Shown here: positions 7,003 through 13,932 of the stretch, one piece after another
Position numbering within the stretch: position 1 is the stretch's first letter
How the letters are laid out: every line of letters begins with the position of its first letter
Assembly: GCA_023818555.1 (NCBI GenBank)
Contig: JAMWCG010000003.1
Span: 1 to 13,932 of the forward strand
DNA: 13,932 nucleotides
Direction of reading: 5' to 3'
Source: Candidatus Omnitrophota bacterium
GTDB taxonomy: Bacteria; Omnitrophota; Gorgyraeia; DTHP01
Notes under the pieces: generated by a model
The model's input: only the letters and a program-made list of their open reading frames with translations
Told to the model about the DNA's origin: nothing
The model's database searches: none
Made by a program: the position numbers and the translations under genes

Positions 7003-7413
7003 TTAGCCTGCGATACATTTGCATTCTCCTCTATTTAAGTTTCCGCCACATTTTGGACAGAGCCCCTGACAGTCAGGCTTACAGAGGGGTTTTAAAGGAT
7101 AATCTAAGATGATTTCCTGTCGGAGGTCGTCAGTGGTATCAATGGTATCTGTAGGCTTAACTGGATAGACAAAACGATAATCTTTTTCCATTATAAGTTC
7201 TGCATTATCCAGACAACGCGCACAGATAATTTCTAAACAGACCCTTACTTTTGCCTCCACAAAGACTTCATCCCCTTCCTTGAGAATATGATAGTCTACG
7301 CGAAAAGGTTTGTTTACCTTTATATCAAACCGCTCTAAATCTAAGACCTGGGGAATGTATATTTCCTGGCAGTCTTCTCCTGCCGCAGGAATACTACTTA
7401 CTTTTATCTTCAT
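7003..7413 (-). CDS. DUF177 (YceD/YlbN) family protein, probable large-subunit rRNA accumulation protein
   Basis: YceD proteins sit beside rpmF in most bacteria and are linked to 23S rRNA accumulation. The 136-residue protein has the family layout: a short beta N-terminus (MKIKVSSIP), a central CARC motif (C64, C67) and a C-terminal LxPLC...CQGLCPKCGGNLN motif (C111, C115, C119, C122) with two further Cys near the end (C131, C133), suggesting metal binding. The ATG at 7413 overlaps the 3' end of ackA by 20 bases and has no clear Shine-Dalgarno site, so translational coupling to ackA is likely. The rpmF neighbour strongly supports the family call; the molecular function remains known only in outline. 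Confidence 0.93.
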   Translation of the reverse strand: MKIKVSSIPAAGEDCQEIYIPQVLDLERFDIKVNKPFRVDYHILKEGDEVFVEAKVRVCLEIICARCLDNAELIMEKDYRFVYPVKPTDTIDTTDDLRQEIILDYPLKPLCKPDCQGLCPKCGGNLNRGECKCIAG

Positions 7414-8554
7414 CTTTTTTTAATAAAAGGTATGCCTGCCGGGCAATAAGGGCTTCTTCATCAGTAGGAATTACTAAAACCTGCGCTCCTGTAGTCTTAA
7501 GGAGAAAATTTAATCCTCTACAAATCCTCCTCCGGATATCTGGCTGATTTTCTCCTATCCCTCCGGTAAATACCAGTGCATCTAAACCGCCCAAAATTCC
7601 CACATAGCCACTGATGTACTTCTGTATACGGTAGATAAATACATCTCGTGCTATTTTTGCCCGGAGATGGTTTTTCTTTATCCCCTTCATGATATCCCGC
7701 ATATCATTACTTATTCCGGAGAGGCCCAAGAGACCGCTCTTTTTATTAAGAAGATAGTCTATACTTTCTCTACTGTATCCCTTATCCAAAAGGAAAAGGA
7801 TAATGGCAGGGTCAAAATCTCCCGGACGCGTTCCCATCATCACTCCCTCTAAGGGAGTAAATCCCATACTCGTATCTATAGACCTTCCTCCTTTAATGGC
7901 GGTAATACTGCAACCGTTACCCAGATGACAAGTAATTATCTTTAAATCTCTTAAAGGTCTGGCAAGTATCTTCCCAGTTTCTTCAGCCACATATTGATGA
8001 CTTATTCCATGAAATCCATATTTTCTTATCTTAAAGCGAGTATAGAGTTGGTAAGGTAATCCATATAAAAAAGCCTTTCTGGGCATTGTAGTATGAAATG
8101 CAGTATCAAAAACCGCTATCTGCGGAATTCCCTTTAAATAATCTAAACAGGCTTCTATTACCGAGACCTGAGGAGGATTATGTAAAGGAGCAAGTATACT
8201 ATATTCTTTTATTTTAAGCAATTTTTTTCTATCTATAATACAGGGTTGTTGAAAAACCTCTCCTCCATGAACCACCCGATGTCCAACAGCAGTAATCTCT
8301 TTTATATTCTTCAATCTCCCCCTTTCTAAGAGAAGAGAAAAGATAGCCTGAATCCCTGCGCGGTGGTGCGCAATCCTTAAACTTCTCTCAAGATATTCAC
8401 CTCCCTCAGCCCTCTGTTTTATCAAGGAAATTTTTTCTCCAATCCGCTCCAAAATTCCGTTCAGCAGACATTTTCCTAAAGGCATTTTGAAGAATGAATA
8501 TTTGATAGAAGAACTCCCCGCATTTAATACCAATATCAATCTCTCCATATTCAT
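7394..8554 (-). CDS. ackA: Acetate kinase
   Basis: AckA interconverts acetyl phosphate plus ADP with acetate plus ATP, the last step of acetate fermentation or the first of acetate activation. The 386 residues show LNAGSSSIKY (Asn11), GHRVVHGG (Arg93), FDTAFH (Asp150), YGFHGISH (His182), HLGNGCS, MGTRPGDFDP (Arg243), FTGGIGEN and a C-terminal PTDEE (Glu366), the known active-site positions. It is slightly shorter than the usual 395-400. Two in-frame ATGs (8554 and 8548) are possible; neither has a clear ribosome site, and I keep the longer. It follows pta by 12 bp, the normal partner arrangement. Confidence 0.97.
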   Translation of the reverse strand: MNMERLILVLNAGSSSIKYSFFKMPLGKCLLNGILERIGEKISLIKQRAEGGEYLERSLRIAHHRAGIQAIFSLLLERGRLKNIKEITAVGHRVVHGGEVFQQPCIIDRKKLLKIKEYSILAPLHNPPQVSVIEACLDYLKGIPQIAVFDTAFHTTMPRKAFLYGLPYQLYTRFKIRKYGFHGISHQYVAEETGKILARPLRDLKIITCHLGNGCSITAIKGGRSIDTSMGFTPLEGVMMGTRPGDFDPAIILFLLDKGYSRESIDYLLNKKSGLLGLSGISNDMRDIMKGIKKNHLRAKIARDVFIYRIQKYISGYVGILGGLDALVFTGGIGENQPDIRRRICRGLNFLLKTTGAQVLVIPTDEEALIARQAYLLLKKDEDKSK

Positions 8555-8566
8555 CTTTTAAGTTAC

Positions 8567-9565
8567 TTACTGGTTCTGGGCACGCACCACAGTTACCGCT
8601 ACCGCATCAATAATATCCTCTACTGCACAGCCTCGGGAAAGGTCACTGGCTGGTTTTCCCAGACCCAATAATATCGGACCTACCGCCCTTGCCTTTGCTA
8701 AGCGATGCACAAGTTTGTAAGCACAATTCCCTGCCTCTAAGTTGGGAAAGATTAAAACATTGGCTCTCCCCGCTATTGGGCTGTAAGGAAATTTTATCTT
8801 TGCTACCTCAGGAACAATCGCGGTATCCGCCTGAAATTCTCCATCAATTAATATTTCGGGAGATTTTTCTTTCACGATCTCCAAAGCCATTCTTACCCTG
8901 TCTATCCGTTCTCCAGTACTTGAACCCTTTGTAGAATAACTCAATAAAGCAATCCGGGGAGTTATCCCTAATATCTTGCGGGTAAAATCCGCAGTCTCCA
9001 GAGAAATCTTAGCTAATTCTTCAGAACTGGGGTCTGGGATTATCGCGCAGTCAGCGAAGACAAATAAACCCCTTTCTCCATAAATACAGTCAGGAACTAC
9101 CATAATAAAAACTCCGATTACCAGAGATTCTGCCTTCTTCTTTATGCAATGTATGGCTGCCCTAGCCACATCAGCGGTAGATAAACTTGCTCCGGCAACA
9201 AATCCATTCGCTTCCCCTTCCTCCACCATTAAAGCGGATAGAAAGACAGGATTTTCGCTGATAATCTTTCTGGCTATTCCCAAGTCTATCCCTTTTTTCT
9301 TACGCAGTTCCGCATATAAACCCGCGTATTTTTCAAATAAAGAATTCTTATTTATCTCTATTATCCTCAAAAAACCAGAAGCAATTTCCTTCTCAAATAA
9401 CCCCTCCAGGCCACCATTTTTATCAAAAAGGATTATTCTGGCAATTTTCTCCTTTACAATCAACCTCGCCGCATCCTGAACTCTCTTCTCTTCACCTTCA
9501 GGAAGAATAATCCAGCGGGGGTCTGTTTTGGCTTTTTGGCGTAAAGTGTAAAATAGGTTATTCAT
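8567..9565 (-). CDS. pta: Phosphate acetyltransferase (short form)
   Basis: Pta exchanges acetyl between CoA and phosphate, feeding AckA. The 332-residue protein is the single-domain PTA_PTB form, without the N-terminal regulatory extension of the enterobacterial enzyme. Supporting motifs are WIILPEGEEKRVQDAA near the N-terminus, GASLSTADVARAAI, the YGERGLFVFADCAIIPDP block, LSYSTKGSS and a C-terminal TVVRAQN. The ATG at 9565 overlaps the end of coaD by eight bases and has only a weak upstream site, suggesting coupling. Phosphate butyryltransferase is the main alternative; the FADCAIIPDP block, length and adjacent ackA favour Pta. Confidence 0.95.
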   Translation of the reverse strand: MNNLFYTLRQKAKTDPRWIILPEGEEKRVQDAARLIVKEKIARIILFDKNGGLEGLFEKEIASGFLRIIEINKNSLFEKYAGLYAELRKKKGIDLGIARKIISENPVFLSALMVEEGEANGFVAGASLSTADVARAAIHCIKKKAESLVIGVFIMVVPDCIYGERGLFVFADCAIIPDPSSEELAKISLETADFTRKILGITPRIALLSYSTKGSSTGERIDRVRMALEIVKEKSPEILIDGEFQADTAIVPEVAKIKFPYSPIAGRANVLIFPNLEAGNCAYKLVHRLAKARAVGPILLGLGKPASDLSRGCAVEDIIDAVAVTVVRAQNQ

Positions 9566-10052
9566 AAGATTTATCCATCAATTTCCTTTTCAGTGCTTTT
9601 TCTACGAAGGGGGGAATAAAAGAGGAAAGCTTTGCTCCCAGTGTTCCCGCTTCTTTTATCAACCTTGAAGATAAGTAAGAATATGCCTCACTGGGCATCA
9701 TAAAGATGGTTTCAATAGTAGGGGAGAGTTTTCTATTGGTAAGTGCCATTTGAAATTCGTATTCAAAATCAGAAATCATCCTCAAACCGCGAATAATTAT
9801 TCTCGCTTTCTTTCTCTGCACATAATCCACCGCTAAACCGTCAAAGACCTCAACCTTCACCCCTTTTATCTCTTTAACCGCCTTTTTTACTAAAGCGAAT
9901 CTCTCTTCCCAGGAAAAAAGGGTCTCTTTAGGTGGATTTTTTACCACTGCCACAATCAACTCATCAAATAAAAAATTAGCCCGTTTAATAATATCAATAT
10001 GGCCATAGGTAATGGGGTCAAAAGTTCCAGGATATATGGCTATCCGTTTCAT
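9558..10052 (-). CDS. coaD: Phosphopantetheine adenylyltransferase
   Basis: CoaD adenylates 4'-phosphopantetheine to dephospho-CoA, the penultimate step of CoA synthesis, as a hexamer in the cytoplasm. The 164-residue protein has YPGTFDPITYGH (nucleotidyltransferase TxGH, His18), IIIRGLRMISDFEYE (86-100) and SYLSSRLIKE (125-134), the bacterial PPAT signature set. Its ATG at 10052 directly follows the rsmD TAG with no gap (TAGATG), and no strong ribosome site is seen, so termination-reinitiation is likely. The rsmD-coaD pair is one of the most conserved couplings in bacteria. The C-terminal KALKRKLMDKSYE is a little longer and more basic than usual. Confidence 0.98.
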   Translation of the reverse strand: MKRIAIYPGTFDPITYGHIDIIKRANFLFDELIVAVVKNPPKETLFSWEERFALVKKAVKEIKGVKVEVFDGLAVDYVQRKKARIIIRGLRMISDFEYEFQMALTNRKLSPTIETIFMMPSEAYSYLSSRLIKEAGTLGAKLSSFIPPFVEKALKRKLMDKSYE

Positions 10053-10607
10053 CTATTCTGCAAACTTCAAAAGAGAGACTTGGGTCTTACCGTATTTCTT
10101 GTTTTTTAAAAAAAATAAATTCTTTATACCTCTTAAATCCAATCCTTCCTCGCTATGGTGTTCTACCACCACGATTGCTCCGGGTTTCAATAGTATACTA
10201 TTTTCCGAAATTTTTTTCAAGGTCAAATTCACTAGCCCCCTTTTATAGGGAGGGTCAAGAATAACTAAATCAAATTTTTCTCCTCTCCTCACCAATTCCG
10301 TTATGCTCTTAAGAGCATCCGCCTTAATTACTTCTGTCCTTCCTTTAAATTCTTCAGGGATATTTTTCCTTATCGCTTCCAGACATGCCTGCTGATTATC
10401 TACAAAAAAGACCTTTTCTGCCCCACGGGAAATCGCTTCCAGTCCCAGAGCTCCGGAACCTGCAAACAATTCCAAGACCTTTGCCTCTTTTACAAAAATC
10501 CCTAAAATATCAAAGATTGCCTTGCGTACTTTCTCTTCAGTGAGATGTATCTTCAAGTGGGGAGAAACCAGTTTCTTTCCCTTCAGTATTCCGGTAGTTA
10601 TGCGCAT
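10053..10607 (-). CDS. rsmD: 16S rRNA (guanine(966)-N(2))-methyltransferase
   Basis: RsmD methylates G966 of 16S rRNA in the assembling small subunit. The 184 residues begin MRITTGILKGKKL, matching the family's RIxxGxxKGRxL, followed by LTEEKVRKAIFDIL. The SAM-binding motif VLELFAGSGALGLEAISRGA spans 44-63, the acidic FFVD follows at 67-70, and the catalytic DPPY is at 118-121. The usual RPT before the VR(E/K)A helix is HLT here. The ATG at 10607 is three bases after the recG stop, with a weak AGGG upstream inside recG. The next gene, coaD, starts immediately after its stop. Confidence 0.95.
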   Translation of the reverse strand: MRITTGILKGKKLVSPHLKIHLTEEKVRKAIFDILGIFVKEAKVLELFAGSGALGLEAISRGAEKVFFVDNQQACLEAIRKNIPEEFKGRTEVIKADALKSITELVRRGEKFDLVILDPPYKRGLVNLTLKKISENSILLKPGAIVVVEHHSEEGLDLRGIKNLFFLKNKKYGKTQVSLLKFAE

Positions 10608-10610
10608 AAT

Positions 10611-12683
10611 TTACCCTACGGAGAGCAATTCTAATTGCGGGAATCTCTCCTTTAAATTCTCCCAGATAATTTTATGCTGGGGAGACTTTAATTCCGGGTC
10701 ATACTGCAGAAGAGAAAAGGCTTCCTTCCTGCTCAATTCTAAGATTTGCATATCCTTTAAAATATCTCCCATCTTTATCTCTGGAAATCCATGCTGACGC
10801 GCACCAAAAAAATCCCCCGGGCCGCGTATTTTCAAATCCTCTTCAGCAATTTTAAAACCATCCTGAATCCTTACTAAAGCAGTAAGTCTCTGCCTCGCCT
10901 CCTCAGTCTTGGCTGAAGAAAAGAGTATGCAGTAAGAAGGAAATTTTCCCCTCCCAATTCTGCCCCGGAGTTGATGGAGCTGTGCCAGACCAAATCTCTC
11001 AGCATTTTCCACCACAATTACCGTCACATTAGGAATATCAATCCCTACCTCAATCACAAGCGTAGAAACAAGCACATCAATCCTTTTCTCTTTAAAATCT
11101 TGCATAACTCTATTTTTCTCCTCGCTGGAAAGTCTGCCATGTAGAAGACCAATCCTAAATTCTCCAAAAACCCTCTCCTTTAGTTCTTCATACATCTGGG
11201 TTGCTGACTTTACATCCAGGACTTCAGATTCTTCTATAAGCGGATAAACAATAAATGCCTGTCTTCCCTTTCTTATCTCTTCCTTGATGAAATCATAAAC
11301 TTCATTTCTCTTCTCCTCGGAAACCCAATAAGTAAAAACCTTACCCCTCCCTTTAGGTAACTCGTAAAGCGTAGAGATATCCAAATCTCCATATAAAGTC
11401 AAGGCTAAGGTGCGTGGAATAGGGGTTGCGGTCATAATTAAACAATCAGGATTTAATCCCTTATCCTGTAAACTCTTTCTCTGCCATACCCCGAACTTAT
11501 GCTGTTCATCAATTACTACCAAGCCCAAATTCTTAAATACCACATCCTCTTCAATAAGTGAATGCGTTCCCACAATAATCTCTATCTCTCCTTCCCTCAA
11601 TTCTTCCTTTATTGTCTGCCTCATCCGGGGAGAAGTGCCACTGACTAAAAGTCCCACCTTTACGCCAAAGGGAACCAAGAAATTACTCAGATTCACAAAA
11701 TGTTGTTCTGCCAGAATTTCTGTAGGTGCCATTAAGGCTCCCTGATAACCGTTGTTCACTGTGAGCAAGAGGGCATAGCAAGCAATAACGGTCTTTCCTG
11801 AACCCACTTCTCCCTGAAGGAGACGCTGCATCGGTTTAGGCTTCGCCATATCCGCCTCTATTTCTTTTATCACGCGTATCTGACTTTCGGTCAGCTTAAA
11901 GGGAAGACGCGCCATAAAGAGATTAAAAAACTCCGGACTTACCTGGTGTCTAATCCCTGTTTTAAATATCTTTTCTTTTATTCTCTTCATTCCCACTCCT
12001 AACTGTAAAAGAAAAAATTCCTCAAAGACAAATCTTCTTCTTGCCTGTTCTTTTTTTTCAAAATCTGCAGGGAAGTGCATCCAATTTATTGCTTCCACTA
12101 TATTGGGCAAATCATTACGCTTGCGGATATCATAAGGAATAAATTCACATAGTTTATAGGCATACCGTTTAACCGTCTCATGGATGATTGTGCGCAGAAT
12201 CCGCTGGGTCAATTTACCGCTTAAAGCATATACCGGAACAATCCTCCCCATATTTAAAGAATCCTGCTTCCCCTCATCCACAATTTCAAATTCCGGAGAA
12301 TTCATCTGGAGATTTAAAAATCTTTCCACCTTACCATAGAGAATAACCCTTTTCCCTTCCTTAAATATCTTCCTTAAATAAGGCTGATTGAACCAGACTG
12401 CAGAAAGGACTCCGCTCCCATCTTTGATTCTTATCTCCAGTATATGTAACCTTCTCCGGGTCTGTCTTAAATCCACATAGAATATCTCACCCATAACCAA
12501 CTCTGCACTGCCTTCTTGCAAATGGGAAATTTTTTTAAATTCCCGCCGGTCCTCATAACGGCGAGGGAAGAAATAGAGTAAATCGTAGATAGAGTTTATC
12601 CCCAGGCGCTGAAGGTCCTTAAAGCGCTGGGGCCCCACCCCTTTAATATACTGAGCAGAGATTTCTCTAAGGGAGTTATCCAT
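10611..12683 (-). CDS. recG: ATP-dependent DNA helicase RecG
   Basis: RecG remodels stalled replication forks and branched recombination intermediates. The 690 residues show an N-terminal helix-hairpin-helix-like IKGVGPQRF (13-21) and PRRYEDRR (40-47), an OB-fold wedge (about 55-140), Walker A GEVGSGKT (291-298), APTEILAEQH (319-328), the DEQH box (392-395), TATPIPRT (418-425), STLVIEVGIDIPN (540-552) and QLRGRIGRG (571-579), then the GPGDFFGARQHG element. This is complete and canonical. The ATG at 12683 is three bases after the preceding gene's stop and lacks a clear ribosome site. It is the first of the core genes in this direction, coupled to rsmD downstream. Confidence 0.98.
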   Translation of the reverse strand: MDNSLREISAQYIKGVGPQRFKDLQRLGINSIYDLLYFFPRRYEDRREFKKISHLQEGSAELVMGEIFYVDLRQTRRRLHILEIRIKDGSGVLSAVWFNQPYLRKIFKEGKRVILYGKVERFLNLQMNSPEFEIVDEGKQDSLNMGRIVPVYALSGKLTQRILRTIIHETVKRYAYKLCEFIPYDIRKRNDLPNIVEAINWMHFPADFEKKEQARRRFVFEEFFLLQLGVGMKRIKEKIFKTGIRHQVSPEFFNLFMARLPFKLTESQIRVIKEIEADMAKPKPMQRLLQGEVGSGKTVIACYALLLTVNNGYQGALMAPTEILAEQHFVNLSNFLVPFGVKVGLLVSGTSPRMRQTIKEELREGEIEIIVGTHSLIEEDVVFKNLGLVVIDEQHKFGVWQRKSLQDKGLNPDCLIMTATPIPRTLALTLYGDLDISTLYELPKGRGKVFTYWVSEEKRNEVYDFIKEEIRKGRQAFIVYPLIEESEVLDVKSATQMYEELKERVFGEFRIGLLHGRLSSEEKNRVMQDFKEKRIDVLVSTLVIEVGIDIPNVTVIVVENAERFGLAQLHQLRGRIGRGKFPSYCILFSSAKTEEARQRLTALVRIQDGFKIAEEDLKIRGPGDFFGARQHGFPEIKMGDILKDMQILELSRKEAFSLLQYDPELKSPQHKIIWENLKERFPQLELLSVG

Positions 12684-12686
12684 TTT

Positions 12687-13932
12687 TCAATAGAGTATAT
12701 TTTTTTTGAGCATAAAATAACTATCCGCATCTCGGGGATTTAACTTAAGACAGAAAGAGAATTTTTCATAAGCCTCTCTAATTTTACCCTCAAGAAAATA
12801 GATATAGCCTAAGTTATAGTTTGTGGATGAAAAAGAGGGATTTAATTCCAGAGCCCTTTGGTAATATTCCTTTGCCTTTTCCATATCTCCATTTAAAAGA
12901 TAAAGGTTTCCCAAATTGTTATAAAGGGAGGGGCTGTCCTTTAATTCACTTTCTAAATTCTCTAATCTATCTAAGTCAGTAATCTTATATCCATAGGAGG
13001 CTTTTTTCTGAGCAATTTTATACATCAGTAAAGGAGTGAAGATGAATTTTAAAAGGCAAAGGTCAGCAAAAATAAAAAAGAGAAAAGAAATTTTTTTAAA
13101 AAAAGAGGGAAAATTGAAAAAAGTAACTCTTTTATCTAAATCGATTTCCTTTATTTTAATTAAAATAGCCAAACTTATCCAGAAATAAATCCCTAAATAG
13201 ACTATCCTTAAATTTATTTCTCCCAGGTTAAGTAAGATTCCTGAAAATAGACTTGCTAACCCTCCAAGAGAAACAATGCTTATAAAACTTTCCTTATTTT
13301 GTTGGAAAATAATCTTAAGTGCATAAATAGAAACTAAGATTAATAAAATTATAAAAGAGAGAAAACCCAAAAATCCTAATTCCGCCCATATCTCCAAGAA
13401 CTCATTCCAGGCATGTCTTATAAATTGCTCAGGAGAAAAAAGAGAGGGTTTATAACCCGGAGCAAAGAGAACGAAGTTTCCAATCCCTACTCCACGGAAG
13501 GGATGCGCGCCAATCATTCTCAGGCTTAAACGCCAGAAGGGAAATCTTTCCTTCAAACTCATCGGACAATTCCGGCTATAAAACCAGGGAAAAACTTTTA
13601 TGCCCATCGGCACGAAAAAAATTGTCCCTAAGATAATTAACCTCTTTCTCATTTTCTTCTCTTTTATCTGTTTAAGAAAAGAGAAACTTATAAAGAAAAG
13701 GATTCCCATAATACCCACCAAAATCCCTCCCTTTGAACCAGTTAAAATCAAAGCATAAATAACTACGCAAGTTCCTAAGAAATAAATAATTTTTTTAAAA
13801 ATCCCCTCTGCGCGGAATAAACTAAGCAAAAAGAAGGGCAGGTTTATAGCCAAAACTCCTCCTAAGAAATTTTTATTAATAAATGTAGAAAATACTATTC
13901 TCTTATGGGAAATTCTTAAGAAATCTCCACCC
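12687..13932 (-). CDS. O-antigen ligase/polymerase-like membrane protein with C-terminal TPRs (partial, 5' end outside)
   Basis: Wzy/WaaL-type proteins are polytopic inner-membrane enzymes that ligate or polymerise surface glycans. The frame is open to the right edge. The TTG at 13853 is not a convincing start, because the 26 codons before it read RIVFSTFINKNFLGG, which matches the family's STFGNPNFLAG loop. Further motifs are LTGSKGG, the large periplasmic-loop signature RLSLRMIGAHPFRGVGIGNF, and RHAWNEFLEIWAELGFLGF, where the usual HAHN is HAWN. Several hydrophobic segments flank these. The last 90 or so residues carry two TPR repeats (NNLGNLYLLNGDMEKAKEYYQRA and a similar unit) with LNP ends. 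It sits three bases upstream of recG. The exact substrate, including whether true O-antigen is involved, cannot be told. Confidence 0.85.
   Translation of the reverse strand, partial: GGDFLRISHKRIVFSTFINKNFLGGVLAINLPFFLLSLFRAEGIFKKIIYFLGTCVVIYALILTGSKGGILVGIMGILFFISFSFLKQIKEKKMRKRLIILGTIFFVPMGIKVFPWFYSRNCPMSLKERFPFWRLSLRMIGAHPFRGVGIGNFVLFAPGYKPSLFSPEQFIRHAWNEFLEIWAELGFLGFLSFIILLILVSIYALKIIFQQNKESFISIVSLGGLASLFSGILLNLGEINLRIVYLGIYFWISLAILIKIKEIDLDKRVTFFNFPSFFKKISFLFFIFADLCLLKFIFTPLLMYKIAQKKASYGYKITDLDRLENLESELKDSPSLYNNLGNLYLLNGDMEKAKEYYQRALELNPSFSSTNYNLGYIYFLEGKIREAYEKFSFCLKLNPRDADSYFMLKKNILY

Noticed and set aside
13851..13853. TTG at 13853 as the start of the O-antigen ligase-like gene
   Set aside because: The frame continues upstream to the window edge with family-like residues (FSTFINKNFLGG), so the true start is outside.

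Overview
The window is a compact bacterial core-gene segment. Fourteen of the fifteen protein genes lie on the minus strand in what looks like one long operon or a few overlapping ones, with intergenic gaps mostly between an overlap and about 60 bp. The one plus-strand gene, at the left edge, is convergent. Codon content is AT-leaning and Shine-Dalgarno sites of the AGGAG type precede several genes. I saw no tRNA, rRNA, CRISPR array, insertion sequence or phage gene.

Read in the direction of transcription (right to left), the layout is: the C-terminal part of an O-antigen ligase-like membrane protein with TPR repeats (runs off the right edge); recG; rsmD; coaD; pta; ackA; a DUF177/YceD gene; rpmF; plsX; fabH; fabD; fabG; acpP; fabF; and a PHP-type metallohydrolase. 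A YbaK/EbsC-type deacylase gene faces them on the plus strand.

The core is a type II fatty-acid and phospholipid initiation cluster: plsX, fabH, fabD, fabG, acpP and fabF. It has acetate/acetyl-CoA interconversion (pta, ackA) and CoA synthesis (coaD) just upstream, so CoA supply, acetyl-CoA pool and malonyl-ACP chemistry are co-located. No enoyl reductase, dehydratase or recognisable FapR regulator lies in the window. A near-perfect sigma70 promoter between fabD and fabG and a hairpin between acpP and fabF suggest that fabG-acpP is a separately boosted transcription unit.

The order recG-rsmD-coaD-pta-ackA-DUF177-rpmF-plsX-fab resembles clusters known from Firmicutes/Clostridia. The O-antigen ligase-like protein and the lack of FapR would also fit an uncultured anaerobic Gram-negative lineage such as Omnitrophota. 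The phylum cannot be settled from this sequence. pta-ackA points to fermentative or acetogenic acetate metabolism.

The most unusual item is the PHP gene (453-1406). Its conserved motifs are complete but in rotated order: the usual N-terminal HxH and (D/E)HN motifs lie at the C-terminus, behind the usual C-terminal region. It reads as a natural circular permutation of a CehA/McbA-like PHP hydrolase. The second oddity is the plus-strand YbaK gene, whose first roughly 90-130 bases do not match the family in one frame, as if frameshifted or damaged near the left edge.
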